From Bombyx mori (Eukaryota > Arthropoda > Insecta > Lepidoptera > Bombycidae): a DNA stretch of 64,000 nt. The stretch is taken from contig NC_085119.1 in NCBI RefSeq assembly GCF_030269925.1, positions 11,126,001 through 11,190,000 of the forward strand, in the 5' to 3' direction. This document shows, in pieces, positions 11,201-23,077 of the stretch; positions within the stretch are counted from its first letter, which is position 1; every line of letters begins with the position of its first letter. A model generated the notes under the pieces. The model had not been told where the DNA came from. It worked only from the letters and a program-made list of their open reading frames with translations, and did no database searches. The position numbers were made by a program, and so were the translations under genes.

Positions 11201-11769
11201 AAGGAAAATAAGTCAGTATGTTGCGGGAAACTCATTTAACACTAAAATAAGTTTTTTTTAGAAGAAGAAAAATTTTCAATTATTGAAAATTTCTTGATAG
11301 GTTAATCTGTTCTTAAAAATATCTTTAGAAAAGTACAAGTAAATGAAATGTTCTATGCCATTAAGTAAGCCTTGTTTCATGTTTGTATTTATAAGCGTGC
11401 GTTTAATGGTTTTTTAAATATCGTCAGTGAGTGGTGCGGCTTCCACACGTCGCTGAACAATAGCACGGAAAACGGGGGAAAATATAATTTATTTTCGAGT
11501 TAAATCTTTTGTGGAAATAATATGACATTTCTATTTGAAGTTGGCGGTGATTTATCGGTTGCCTTGTTGCGGTCTCGCTTTTGTACCGTACTCGCCTCGC
11601 TGTGAGCGAGGTGTCGCCCGCAATCGGCTTGTCTGTTTCAATTTAAAGATTGATAGGGTTGTGTTTTGTGCGTTCGTTAACTCAATCGTGGTTTATTGAA
11701 TTATCGATTGTCAATTGTCGGTTATCGTCAATATGTTCTTGATCATTCTAACTTTGAAAATCGAGAGAG

Positions 11770-11807
<38 letters not shown>

Positions 11808-11998
11808 AGGGAGAGAAATAGAGAGAGAATATGTTTTATGGTACACCAATTTATAAAAAAATTTAAAAAATTAAATACAAAAAGTACAGTGGGCGGTCTT
11901 ATCAATAAGAGCAATCTCTCTTAAACAACCATCAGATGGCCAAGGATCACTTCAATAATTAAATGAAACGTAGTGTATTTATCGGTTACATTATAGTA
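11201..11998. other. Unannotated stretch containing a GATA microsatellite
   Basis: No coding signal. Holds the tetranucleotide run listed separately. Confidence 0.45.
11771..11806. repeat. (GATA)9 microsatellite
   Basis: Nine uninterrupted GATA units, flanked by GAGA-rich sequence. The minus-strand frame through it reads SIYLSIYL repeats and is an artefact. Confidence 0.95.
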
Positions 11999-12009
11999 AT
12001 AATATAATA

Positions 12010-12430
12010 ATAAACTATATTAATAATAATAATAACAATAATAATGTTTTTATTGCAAGTAACCATGACTCATATAAATTGTTAATAAGACTTAGACCTA
12101 TGTTAGTAGTTATATTTACATCACAATGAATTACTGTCGTAACATCCCATGGAACATGGCACCACAGCGACCCATGTATACACTGTCCAGCCTGCTTGCG
12201 ATCATGCTCAGGATACTGTTGGAGCTGCCCCTCACTCTGCTTACCAGAGATGCACACCTCTTACGCATGGTAGCGTAAAAACAATCTATGTGCGCGTCTG
12301 CAAACATCCCTGATGCGCTACAAAAGCGGGGCAGCACCACCAGCACCCTAAACGCGTTATTATTATTAAAATGTATATATGTGTTATGTAGTTCAATTGA
12401 GATCACAGCCTGTAATCGTTGCATTTAGGC
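12010..12430 (-). pseudogene. LINE ORF2 carboxy-terminal relic, clade unsettled
   Basis: The minus-strand frame 12424-12131 reads NNAFRVLVVLPRFCSASGMF, then ADAHIDCFYATMRKRCASLV and RGSSNSILSMIASR. The pattern FRxLLGLPRxCSASGMFA followed by CFxAxMRKRCASLxxRxR is one I associate with the last part of insect LINE ORF2 proteins, downstream of the RT. The plus-strand start of the segment has AATAATAAT-type tracts, perhaps the element's tail. No RT or endonuclease remains. Confidence 0.55.
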
Positions 12431-12977
12431 GAGTTTTTTACAAATCTTGTACCTACTGATCTAATTTTGTAGGAATCGCGAGCTACTTATAAATATTATG
12501 CTGGGACAGAAAAAACATTGCTGCCATCATCATACACTAATTCAAATTTAGAACAGTAAAAAAATCACCTCAGTTAATATATCATAAAGAATATAAACGC
12601 ATAATGTGGTAGATAGTAGGCATAAATGACAGAAACACACGTAGGTATGTACGTTAATACAACAAACAAAATTACAAAAGTTTCAAAAAAATAAATTAAA
12701 AAAATTCAAAGAATAATAAATAATTCAAAGCGCAGAAGTTGTAAAACATTAAAACGTACATACTATTACGTATGTGACAAAAAAATACGAGCGCACATCG
12801 CAACATGCTGTTTGAAATGAGAAAATCATTTTTGAAACGAGTTTTTCAATTTCTCGCATAACTTTAAGCGCGATGCACAGTTTTATATTTTCAATACAAA
12901 GACTGAACGGGGAAAAAAACCGAATCGAGTACTTACTGCGACGTTAATTCAAAAAGTTGTTTTCATTATACAGACCA
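12431..12977. other. Unannotated stretch
   Basis: A-rich, no recognised feature. Confidence 0.4.
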
Positions 12978-14039
12978 TTAGGAGGTGTGAATGTTTCTGT
13001 TGATGACACGGGTAAGTTGACCGGATGACACGACATTGTATCTAAATCAATTCAATATTTTTTTATTTAGTATAGACAAGAAAGATGGGTAAAATTCGAG
13101 TGATTTTTGTATACGACTTCCGGCGCGGAACTAACGCTGCAGAAACAGCTCGCAATATCAACGTTGCATTTGGAGAGGGGACTGCTAAAGAACGCACCGT
13201 GCGGTTTTAGTTTAAACGCTTTCGTGATGGAAATTTTGATTTGAAGAATGAACCACGTGGAAGACACATGTGAATAACAATGAATTGAAAGAGACGATGG
13301 AAACCGATCCAAGCCAAATTACCCAGGAATTAGCGGCATGGTTTAATGTTACCTTACCAACAATATTGACTCATTTGCGGCAAATCGATAAAATAAAAAA
13401 AATCTGAAAAATGGGTGTCTCATGATTTGACTGATCTGCAGAATGAAACGCGTGTTGAAATTTGTGTTGCCTTGTTGAATCGATACAGAAATGAAGGAAT
13501 ATTAGATCGAATTGTGACATGTGATGAAAAGTGGATTCTTTACGATTTCAATAAGCGAAAAATGCAATGGATGACCCAAGCTCAAACGCCGCAACAGTGT
13601 CCTAAAGCAAAGCTTACCAATAAAAAGGTAATGGTAGCTGTTTGGTGGTCTCAGCATGGTGTTATTCACTATAGCTTTCTCCGATATGGTCAAGCTATAA
13701 CAGCATATGTCGACTGTGCCATTAGTGCAATTAGAAACCATTCGTCACCCTCCGTATTTGCCAGACCTTGCTCCAACGGATTAACATTTGGACGTGATTT
13801 GGACAATTTTCTAAGTTATAAAAAGTTTTATTCCCCGGAGGCAATGCTTTCATGCACTTTGTAGAATCTAGATCACCAGAGTTCTATCGCAAGACAGAAA
13901 TTACATTCCTATTAGATGGCAGCAATGCATAGATAATAATGGTAGATATTTTGATTAAATAAATATGTTAATTGAACAAAAAAAAAAACGAATTCCAATT
14001 TTTCAGTGCAAATCGGAAATTTCATATTTTAACCCCTAA
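12978..14039 (+). mobile_element. mariner element, cecropia-like, internally deleted
   Basis: The outer ends look like decayed inverted repeats: TTAGGAGGTGTGAATG at 12978 and, on the minus strand from 14039, TTAGGGGTTAAAATATG. The 3' end is followed by TA, the expected target duplication; the 5' flank is CA, one change from TA. About 1.06 kb long, against about 1.3 kb for intact mariners. Confidence 0.65.
13085..13900 (+). pseudogene. mariner transposase pseudogene (cecropia-like)
   Basis: It starts MGKIRVIFVYDFRRGTNAAE, then TARNINVAFGEGTAKERTVR, a TAG stop, then FKRFRDGNFDLKNEPRGR. The frame then shifts (near 13268 and 13402) to give SEKWVSHDLTDLQN and GILDRIVTCDEKWILYDF (first catalytic Asp). 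It continues KKVMVAVWWSQHGVIHYSFL. The second-Asp region (HDN) is deleted. HPPYLPDLAPTD, with the third Asp, follows in a different frame before LDNFL. The motifs CDEKWILYD and WWSxxGxIHYSFL match the cecropia subfamily of mariner. At least one stop, three frameshifts and one deletion show that it is dead. Confidence 0.85.
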
Positions 14040-14425
14040 TATAATCCTAAATAATTATCTTATAATATCAATCTTGTATACAGGCCGCTGCTGCGTTCGC
14101 TTACATAGCAATTCGTTAAATAAAATACTATTAAAAGAATCGCTAGCTCCTAGGCTACATCATTCTCGCGGTACAATGAGTTCCGAACATGAGCGTACGC
14201 GAACAACTCGCATAAAGCGAGCGAGTGAGAGAAGGAATTTAAAGTAGACTCGACCAAATAAAAGTATAACGACATTCGCGGGATAAAGGCAAACGGGACA
14301 ATTGCTACATTCCAGCCGCTGAACTGTTCGCAATGGTGTATCCACACTGTTCTCATTATACGGAACAATAAAAATTCTAGTGTAATAGAATATGCAACAT
14401 TTTGTTACGATTGACGGTTTGCTTG
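14040..14425. other. Unannotated stretch
   Basis: Overlapping short frames on both strands at 14150-14368, none recognisable. Confidence 0.4.
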
Positions 14426-14529
14426 TGGCCCGGAGGCCTTACCAGTTTAACCCGGACAGGTGGGCGAGGAAAGGCTCAGCCAGGAGGGATGGGATTTGCT
14501 AACAGCTACCCGAAGCAGACCTAACAACT

Positions 14530-14645
14530 CAAGAGCAGCTGCTTCGCGAATGAATCTACTACCGGATCTGAATCGCGGCCCGCTGAGAAGATCCGGCGAG
14601 AAACTCAGCGAGCTGATGCATGGGTTAGGTTACACGTCGAACTCT
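14530..14645 (-). mobile_element. Jockey-like LINE 3' UTR fragment
   Basis: GAGAAGATCCGGCGAGAAAC and the CGCGAATGAATCTACTACCG block match the reverse of the 9395-9500 block. Inverted relative to the 9.0-kb copy and diverged. Confidence 0.6.
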
Positions 14646-14713
14646 TTGTCGAGTTTTTAAACCTGGGGTTACATTATTGGAGTTTTAGTAAGGACACCAA
14701 TTTTTTTTTTTTT

Positions 14714-14852
14714 TCAAAAAATATTACAACCTATGTCGCTCGGGAATAGTGTGAAAGAATTTTTTAAATCGTTTCAGTAGTTTCGGAGCCTATTCAATAC
14801 AAACAAACAACAACAAATTTTTCCTCCTTATAGAATTAAGTATAGATTTACA
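14714..14852 (+). repeat. Interspersed repeat, 3' part (CTAGCGACCCGC family)
   Basis: Has TCAGTAGTTTCGGAGCCTAT, then an AAC-rich tract and CCTCCTTATAGAATTAAGTA, paralleling the 3' half of the 43375-43583 copy, which ends CCTCTTTATAATATTAGTAT. Confidence 0.65.
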
Positions 14853-15567
14853 GGAGAGCCATTTAAAATTTGGAAAAAATCTTATAACATAAAATTTCTC
14901 TAGCTATTTAAATGGAGTAAACTTAAAATTCAAGTTCAATTATAAACATCGAACTGTTGATGCTAATACCAAATAAAACGTACCTTTAATTACAAAGATA
15001 AAAGTCGCGTATTAAGCGAATTGTCGCTTAAACTAAATATCCTTTCATCCCTCGATATATTAAACAACACAAAACACAGGAAGTATCCTTGTGTTCATAT
15101 ATATTTATAAAAAATAAAAAATTAAAATCCTTTTATGTAATCTGTTCAAAGGGGAATATTTTAAACGCATGAAAAATCTCAGATGTCCACCGGAATAAAA
15201 TAAAATATTAAAGTCCCTCACGGTATTACGAGCATAAAATGTGAATAAATATTTTCCTCAAAGCGACCTAAAACTGCAGGCAGACACACTGGCGAAACGT
15301 CACGCAACGACGCCGAAAATTAAAGGATTCCCAACGTCCAAAACAAATACAGAGAGATATTTTTATGTTTTATTTTGTTAAATAAAAACCCGGGAAATGG
15401 GTGAGCAGGAGCTCGCAGGTGGGAATTTAAATAATCTGACAGGGATTAAAAGGAAAAATATCAGCTTTTTGACCGCAGCCGCGAGTCGCATTTTGTTACG
15501 TTTTCTGTACAATTATATTAATTTCATAAAATATTGTGCTGGATTGATGATGTTCGGGATAAATAAT
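14853..15567. other. Unannotated stretch
   Basis: AT-rich; the 70-aa frame at 15397-15609 has no recognisable motif and runs into the LTR-like element. Confidence 0.4.
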
Positions 15568-15906
15568 TGTTCCCCCAAATTAGAACTAAAAACTGTATTC
15601 AACACTTAGAACACTTAAGACACTCAACAAACACTTGAAAATTCTCAATTCGCTTCTTCCGCTTTACTTCAGGTGATCCGTTCACTGTTTCGCTTCGAGT
15701 AGTTCAGATTACTAACAGACTGCGTGCCATCTCTGCAATGCTTTTATAGAGAATCGTTGAGAATATTCCACACATTTCGAGTATTGTGTTTTCGCTATCT
15801 GACAATAGATGGCGTTGTACTTCTCGACCGTTCTAGGTGCTACTAGATCCTTCGATATTCGTTCGACTATTCGGCGATAGATGGCGTTACTCTTACCGGG
15901 GTAACA
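15568..15906 (-). mobile_element. Probable solo LTR (339 bp)
   Basis: On the minus strand it begins TGTTACCCCGGTAAGAG and ends in GGGGGAACA, so both TG...CA and the short inverted ends TGTT-CCCC/GGGG-AACA are present. A TATA-like TCTATAAAAGCATTGC lies mid-element (plus 15735-15750), where an LTR promoter would be expected. No primer-binding site, polypurine tract or gag-pol is adjacent, so this would be a solo LTR. I see no exact flanking duplication. Superfamily not assignable. Confidence 0.55.
15735..15750 (-). promoter_or_regulatory. Candidate TATA box within the LTR-like element
   Basis: The minus strand reads TCTATAAAAGCATTGC, roughly midway through the 339-bp element. This fits a U3 promoter. 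It is a sequence match only. Confidence 0.4.
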
Positions 15907-17765
15907 ATATAATTGTATGCATTACTGAAATATAATAGTGATGCTTAATAATAACCAGAAATGGAAGATTTGGATGTAAACTTAAATCTCTTCAATAATC
16001 CAAAGGGAATAGACAAATAGTATAGGGATTTCTATTAAAGTAAATGTGGCCATACGCGAAATTTTTGTGCCAGTCACGAAATTCTGTATTGAGAGCCTTT
16101 TCGTTTTGAAGGAAATAAATAATATTCAACCTTCTCAAAATCTAAATTAATACAAGAGTGAGGATCAAACCGCTGTTATACCTCAGCAAACCAATGCATA
16201 AATTGGTGCCACTACGGAGGTTAGTTACGTTCCCAGCTCCACCTAGACGTCAACTTGATTAATCGCCATTTCCCCCAAGTTATTAACATGGTAATGGTCC
16301 GCGAATCGCTTTCTTAGCGATACTTAATGATACGGGATTTGCGGGATGATTGCGGATTAGGTCCGAGAAGCATTCGGGATTAAGGTTATCTTCGAAGAGC
16401 AAGGTACAGAGCACTCAGACGGTCGTTTACATTTTCTAAATGAGTAAAGCAAGTTTCAACACGAAGACTTACTGAATAACAATAACATTAGTTCGTACTT
16501 TTCAAGAAAATATTTTGAACTCCAATTCAAACAAATTTACACTATTTAAATGGACTTGATTTCTGATTTGGATATATCGAATTTTCTAGACTAAGCTGCA
16601 GAGACGATTTGTTCGCTTGGTTTAATCGAATATATTTTTAAATTAAAACAAACATCGCTTAGTTGGTGTACGTGATTATTAGCGAGCGTTATTTACATTA
16701 AGACACCCGCAGTAAAACCGAATAAAACCTTCGCAACGAATGTAAACGGGATACACGCATAATTCAAAACATCGTTCCCGCTAAAAGGTGCTCGACAAGC
16801 TAAAATATTTGTTCACCTATCCAACGTCCCGTAGGACTGTTGTTTCTATGAATAAAATAACAATTATAAGTGATCCCCGTCCCTCCGGCGCGTGCTTAAT
16901 TCCGTTTGAAACAATATTCATCTGGCGATTTAGTTTCTGACACACGCTTATGAAAAACGAAAAGCCGGGCTAGGCTACCTTAACAATACATTCGAAAACT
17001 CATTATTGTACTCCCGACAGATAGAATGAAGCATTTAACCGAGCGTATACATTTCACAATTGTAGATTTTGGTTATTAAATTCGGTGTTGTGGTTCTTAC
17101 AGTTTTTGTTTAACGTTTAATTGGCATTAGATTAACGATAAATCTTCAACGGTTAAAAAAGTACATCAGATAGTCATGCCATATTTTTTTGATCGCAAGG
17201 TAAATTTTAAAGTTACCTGTTTATTTTGGATCAGATTATGTACATTTTTCAAAATCCAATACCCAAAAGTAACAATACATATATTAACAGCTACGGTGAA
17301 AAGTTCTGGACGTTTTTCTGGGCAGTGTGTCTATAATTATGGTCGGGATGTGTGAAGTTTATTTTGTTCGTCATTCCTCCCATTATTTGAAGAGGGATTG
17401 CGTCTCGCTCCTCAAATTTAGTTTTGATGACGCCCGACACGGCGGATGCCGGCTTTTGCAATTTTGTTATTATTAAAACGAATCTACATTGCATAAGTTT
17501 GGATATCCTCTATTCAAAACATTTTAATATTCAACAATACTGCTTTGAACTAGTTACATGTTATTCAAAAATAGAAACCAAAGCTCACAAACAAATTTAC
17601 ATATTAATTTTATGGCTACATAATTATAGAAGCAGAAATTTGGAATTTTAATTTTGAAATTTATTAATGTACAGATATTTAGAGAATAACCGAGTTTACC
17701 TATTGATTTATTCTACAATAGTAGAGTACAGTATTTTCAATAGACGAAATACTAATATATTTTAA
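15907..17765. other. Long unannotated stretch
   Basis: No coding or repeat signal I can name. Open frames at 17291-17494 and 17424-17651 are short and featureless. Confidence 0.45.
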
Positions 17766-17968
17766 CCCACAAACACAGCCCACTAAGTTTCTCGCCGGAT
17801 CTTCTGAGTGGGTCGAGTTTCCGATCCAGCGGTAGCTTCTGCGAAGCACTGCTCTTGCTAGGGATAGTGTTAGCAACGTCATCAGGTTTGAGCCCCATGA
17901 GCTCACCTACTTGTTAGGTTACGCTGACATCATAGTCGCTCAAGTCTATCAGCTTAGGTAGGAGAATA
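17766..17968 (+). mobile_element. Jockey-like LINE 3' UTR copy
   Basis: CACAGCCCACTAAGTTTCTC, GATCTTCTGAGTGGGTCGAG, then GCGAAGCACTGCTCTTGCTA and CATGAGCTCACCTACTTG match 9395-9580 closely. It ends GGAGAATAAAAAATT, the poly(A) side. 5'-truncated; no coding sequence. Confidence 0.8.
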
Positions 17969-19868
17969 AAAAATTAATATATCACTGTTTGTGTACTATG
18001 TTGTGTTCATCTTGTGGCCACGGACTCAAAGACAGATACAGACGTATAATATATATTTTATTATAACATATGAGTAAATCGATCATATAGTATGACATTG
18101 ATGTTAATCGGCTGCTCAAACTCGATGATTTGAAAGCATAATGTTAATGGTCTTGACCCCTTTTAAATAGCGGATATGTTACGCTAGAAGTAGAATAGAG
18201 AATAAAGCAGAGCGGTAGTACATGCATAATACGCCCTCAAATTCTGATTGCTAACTAGTCACTAATGAGACACTATGATCGGCATACTGCATAACTTCTT
18301 GTAGTCTATAGACTCCAGTGATCACTTAAGAATCCGGTTGCCGGGAGACTGTTCGCTCTGCCCAAGCATTAAAGAAATTAACATTCTTAAAGTACATCCC
18401 GTATAACGTCAAGCCTATTTACGATAGAAGATTAATAAATTACCCAACGACCGATAAAACAATTACGTCGCTTATGATGATCCGTAGCGGCAGTAAAAAT
18501 AACCGCGTTACATAAAAGATGGCGTAAAACGACGGCTGTAAACTTGTTTTTACTTAAAGTTGTTTTTACGAGCGAATAACCGTAAAGCAGAACGATATCG
18601 TGGAATGGCGATATCTCTATCTATCGGGAATTTATCAGCAATCATAACTCGGAACGCGTTTTTGAGCGTATGTCACTACCGTAAAACGCGAAAATAACTT
18701 ATTTTACATTAAATAACGTCGGGTTCCATTAATAAAGGTAAATAAGAAGATCTTATTGATGTGAAACATCTATAGCCGCACGTAAAACCGATTTCTGGCG
18801 TGGCGACGCATGCCGTGGCGACGCGTCGCCATGCGCAATCGACTGTGCGATTCTGTCCCACTCGATCCGGCGTTAAGCCACCTCTCTCGCTAAACTGAGC
18901 TCGTATACCTATAGTGTATACTCCGTAGTGTAAACAGTTGTTTACTACAGTACACATAACTTGTGTTTTACTTGAAAACAAATTATTTTTTCGTAATATT
19001 TTATTTTAACATTATGACATATTTAGTTCCTATCACAATCTGTTCTTTTCTGCATATTACTTTTACAAAATAATGTCGATGTTTTACATCTGCCAGGCGT
19101 CCCGTGACGGCTCACATTTTTTTATGATAGTTTTGACAACTAGATAACTGATTTAATTTCTAAGCAATATGATTGAATTCAGATTACATACATCGCGCAG
19201 TGTGTTCGTGTCGTCACTTCCTAAGCCGACTGAAAACCAGCTTTGATTGTGTGCAGCCAGAATTATACTGAATCCGGATCGAATTTATGGCGAAAGATTT
19301 TTTTCATTCATTTGTCATTTCATTTTGTCAAGATTAGTCAAATATCAACTACACGACTAATAAAGTGGTATATTTATTGTTTTTAGTAAACGCAAGACTG
19401 TACTTCTAATGAAATGAAAATTCATTCTTTATTTGAACAATCTAATTTAAATATTTATAGACTATAAATACTTATTTTGTATTATGTAGACAAATAAGCA
19501 TTTATTATTTAAATGTTTAAACATTTAAATTTACTTAACTGGAAAATAAACATGTAACTTGAAAATAAATTATAATTTTATGTTAAGATTTTATATAAAC
19601 TATAGAAACAATGCTGAAAGTTAATCAATTTGGTTTCAATAGGAGGTTCGGAAGATGTTATGCCATCCTAAATATTATAAAAAACTGATCACGGCGTCAC
19701 TTACCGGGTCTAATTATTGTAGATCCAAATTATACAGAACTAGTAGTTGACGCCTCTAGCTGCTAGGCCGAGGCTTGTGGGTTCCCAGACTTCATGTGAT
19801 TTACAGACTTGCATGCTGTACCTTGTTGCATAAGAGATATTTATTTAAACGCAAATAAGTATGTATAT
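17969..19868. other. Long unannotated stretch
   Basis: Includes a 90-aa minus-strand frame at 18709-18981 with no recognisable domain. Nothing else supported. Confidence 0.45.
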
Positions 19869-19871
19869 CAG

Positions 19872-20300
19872 TTTTTTTATTTATTGCTTAGATGGGCGGA
19901 CGATCAGCCCACCTGGTGTTAAGTGGTTACTGGAGTCCATAGACATTTACAACGAAAATGCGCCACTCCCCTTGAGATGAAAGATCTAAGGTCTCAGTAT
20001 AATTATAGCGGCTGCCCCACTCTTCAAGCCGAAACGCATTACTGCTTCACGGCAGAAATAGGCGGGGTGGTGGTACCTACCCGTGCGGACTCACAAGAGG
20101 ACCTATCACCAGTAATTACGCAAATTTTGCGGGTTTAATTTTTATTACACGATGTTATTACTTCACCGTGGAAGTCGATCGTGAACATTTGTCAAGTGCG
20201 TATTTCATTAGAAAAATTGGTACCCGCTTGCGGGATTCGAACACCGTTGCATCGCTACATAGGAATGCACCGGACATCTTATCTTTTAGGCCACGACGAT
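19872..20300 (-). mobile_element. Bm1 SINE, full length with tRNA-derived head
   Basis: Minus orientation: head at about 20215-20300, body to the T-rich poly(A) complement at 19872. Pol III-type internal promoter boxes are visible on the minus strand: TGGCCTAAAAG (A box, plus 20283-20293, one off the TRGCNNANNGG consensus) and TGTTCGAATCC (B box, plus 20233-20243, 10 of 11). One of four head-bearing copies here (also 28566, 45118 and 52720). Confidence 0.88.
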
Positions 20301-20719
20301 TTCAACAGCAATATGTAATCCTAGTTTTAATCAGATGATCGTGTGAGATCTTTCCTCAATTATTAATGTAGATACTTATTCATGCTACCACGAAACGACT
20401 ACGCAACATAATTCAATTCCCACAACCACATTCCGCCGTCTCATTTATCGATAAGCAACCATAGCGGGGTCGGGAATATGTATTTTTTTTTCTCGTCAAA
20501 ACTTCGAACCCCTCGCAAATGATCGGCCGCTTATTATTTGGCGTGTGCGCAAACATTTAGCGCCCTTATCGTGGCTATTAAAGATATGGCTTCATTACGC
20601 ACCCGCCTAGTACCTTCAACAGACCGCCTTTTGTTATATTTTTGTTGACACGGGCTTTCCTTGTTCACGTTTGTTTTGTGCTGTTGATGTGTAAGTAAAA
20701 TCTGTGCATTTTATATTCA
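20301..20719. other. Unannotated stretch
   Basis: No recognised feature between the Bm1 head and the Helitron-like element. Confidence 0.4.
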
Positions 20720-21075
20720 CTAGAGGTCCCGCAGTAGTCGAAATTCGACTACAATAAGACTACACTATAAAAAATATTAACAAAAACAAACAATATTTAA
20801 TCTATTCTCAATTTGACAACAGACGTCAAGAACAAAAGCTTGATAATAAATAGTATGCATGCGGGTGTGCGTCAAATACATGGTATGTAGTGTGTGTAAT
20901 GTTTTCTTTATTGATATAATGTATCTTTTATGCATTATTTAAAAAAAAAAATTAGCGTTGTGCACTTCTTCTCTATATTCTCTATAAGTGTGGAAAATTT
21001 CATACTCCTCCGTCCGCGCAATTTTCGTAAAAAGGGATACAAAGTTTTTGCTTCACGTATTATTTTATATTCATT
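20720..21075 (-). mobile_element. Helitron-like element, copy 1
   Basis: On the minus strand it ends CTAG followed by T. Ten nucleotides before the CTAG is a perfect 9-bp hairpin (GTAGTCGAA/TTCGACTAC, plus 20734-20752, one-base loop). A 3' CTRR end with a hairpin about 10 nt upstream is the Helitron signature. The 5' end is diverged (AATACGTGAAGC near 21055). The inverse copy lies at 59334-59753. No Rep/helicase coding, so non-autonomous. Confidence 0.65.
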
Positions 21076-21395
21076 AAACGAGTATCTTAATTGTATGAAC
21101 GAGTACAGGCTATTTCTAGCATATGTCAAGAATGTTTTCAAAACAAAATTCAAAAATTATTATATTTCCTGTGACATTAACCAAGTTTTAGCCATTTTAT
21201 GCTTTTGTGATTGGTGATGTATTTAGCGACTAGTTAAATATGAGAATGTAACTCAAGAATTGAAACATAAAATTGTAATAAATGTCTAATAAAAAAAGTG
21301 ATGTTTGTTGTTTTTTGTCCATGAGCTATAACTAAATTCGTTTAAAAACATGTGTTTGGTATTGATATATTCAACTGAAATATCTTCTTCTTTGT
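21076..21395. other. Unannotated stretch
   Basis: AT-rich, no recognised feature. Confidence 0.35.
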
Positions 21396-21397
21396 TC

Positions 21398-21625
21398 AGC
21401 TCACAGATGACCACAGCTGGACATAGGCCTCCCCAAGCTTCGCCATAACGACCGATCCTGCTCTTCGAGCGAGTCCAACGGACTCCCTTCCTTGACCTTG
21501 TGACCTTCAGTAGGTGGACACCTCGTGAGCGGCCAAACCATGCTTCTTCCGGTACGCGGTCTCTATTCGAGAATTTTTCGGCCCGAGCGCCCATATATAT
21601 CCTATCAACTGCCACTTCAACCTGG
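21398..21625 (-). repeat. LINE-tail-like dispersed repeat
   Basis: The minus strand reads RVPEEAWFGRSRGVHLLKVT, RSRKGVRWTRSKSRIG and YGEAWGGLCPAV. GGCCTATGTCCAGC-type wording recurs at the 3' ends of LINE fragments here (28223, 48108 and 53028). The clade is not clear. Confidence 0.45.
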
Positions 21626-22018
21626 AATAAAAACAATATATTTAATGTTTATTATCGAGAAACCTTTTCTTTCTAACAAAATATTTGATCTTAATTTTAT
21701 TACTAAAGTTTCGTTGAACGACATGTGAATTTTATTGCCTTTTTTAATCTGCCATTATGTAGTAATGGAGAAACATTAACTATGGAACAAATCACTATAA
21801 ATCAAATCGAATTTAGAAAATAACAAAAAAAACTAAAAAATTACATTACGTGCTTGTTGTTCCTTGCATAAAGTCATGGCTTTTCTTGAACTCAGAAAAC
21901 GAGCACACGGGGCTCTTGATGGTTGCTGATGGTGGCAGAGAGCTTAGCCGAGTTGCCACTAGCCTCGAGAAATAACTTTAGACTTTATGAGCAATGTCCT
22001 AGTAGAGGAAAGTTGAAA
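21626..22018. other. Mostly unannotated; weak LINE-tail relic inside
   Basis: GAAAACGAGCACACGGGGCT and TTGATGGTTGCTGATGG near 21895-21935 faintly resemble the LINE 3' tail at 7983-8030. Otherwise nothing. Confidence 0.3.
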
Positions 22019-22306
22019 TCTATATATATAAAAATGAATTGCTGTTCGTTAGTCTCGCTAAAACTCGAGAACGGCTGGAGCGATTTGGCTAATTTTGGTC
22101 TTTAATTATTTGTGGAAGTTCAGAGAAGGTTTAAAAGGTAGATAAATGTGAAAATGCTCGGAATTAAACAATAACAATTTTGTTTGATTCCTTTGATGTG
22201 TCCCCCGTCGGATGGATTCCTTTTGTTTGTTTTAAGTTTATTTTATACAAAAGTTAGGTCTTTTATTTATCGATTGAGGCACTACGAAGTCTGCCGGGTC
22301 AGCTAG
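22019..22306 (+). mobile_element. Lep1-type Helitron (non-autonomous)
   Basis: Begins TCTATATATATAAAAATG directly after an A and ends GGGTCAGCTAG directly before a T, the A^T insertion rule of Helitrons. A hairpin GGCA/TGCC around CTACGAAGTC precedes the CTAG end. It matches the lepidopteran Lep1 family as I know it. It also serves as the uninterrupted paralogue of the copy at 43136-43641. Confidence 0.82.
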
Positions 22307-22423
22307 TTACCTGATAAAAGAGTTATATCTGGAGTTGCAGTGAAAACGAACCGGGTGATTTCAGTTAGGGGGGACCTTTATATTGGTGGTAGCTAGTGCG
22401 ATGCTATGAAGGAAGAGATAGTT

Positions 22424-22680
22424 ATTTGTTTGCTCAGATTGGTGAACGAGGCCTTGTCCCACCTTGGGTTAAGTGGTTCTCGGAGCGCTTAGATATCAAC
22501 AATAAAAATGCCGCCACCCACCTTGTGACATGAGTTTGAGGCCTCAGTTCGACTATAACAACTCCCAGTTGTAGTTTAACGATGTCTACTCCATCCTTCG
22601 AACTGGAATCCATAACTGTTTCGCGGCAGAAATACACAGGGTGGTGGTATGTACCTACTTGGAGGCTCCAAACGATCTGT
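22424..22680 (-). mobile_element. Bm1 SINE, degraded
   Basis: GGGTTAAGTGGTTCTCGGAG, CCGCCACCCACCTTGTGACA, then CGCGGCAGAAATACACAGGG and GGTGGTATG keep Bm1 order with many changes. Short form. Confidence 0.75.
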
Positions 22681-23077
22681 GAAATCAACAGCCTATTTTA
22701 AATTTTCAATCATTTTCTCCATTCACAGAGAATTTAAAATATAGTGTGATATTTTTAAAGTATTCCAAAGTCAGTAAATAATCTTGTGAAAGTATTAGAA
22801 GGTTTTGAGTTTGTTGATTTGTGGAGCACACTGATCCCTCAATGGCTGAGCTAATTCAAATTGTTCAAATTGTGTGTGTAATAAGATAAGCTATGGCTAA
22901 AATAATGTTCTAAGTTTTTGTTTCTTGGCTATCTAATAAAAGGGATCTGAGAGCAGTGAAACTTTTTAAGTAATAACAATTATTTAATTCCTTTATTTTA
23001 TTATTAAATATAAAGTAAATATTTTGTTTTGTTCTATAGATATTCTTCGGTATGCGTCAAATTTAAGATAAGATATC
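22681..23077. other. Unannotated stretch
   Basis: AT-rich, no recognised feature. Confidence 0.35.

Noticed and set aside
11711..11914. 67-aa minus-strand open frame with SIYLSIYL repeats
   Set aside because: It is the translation of the (GATA)9 microsatellite.
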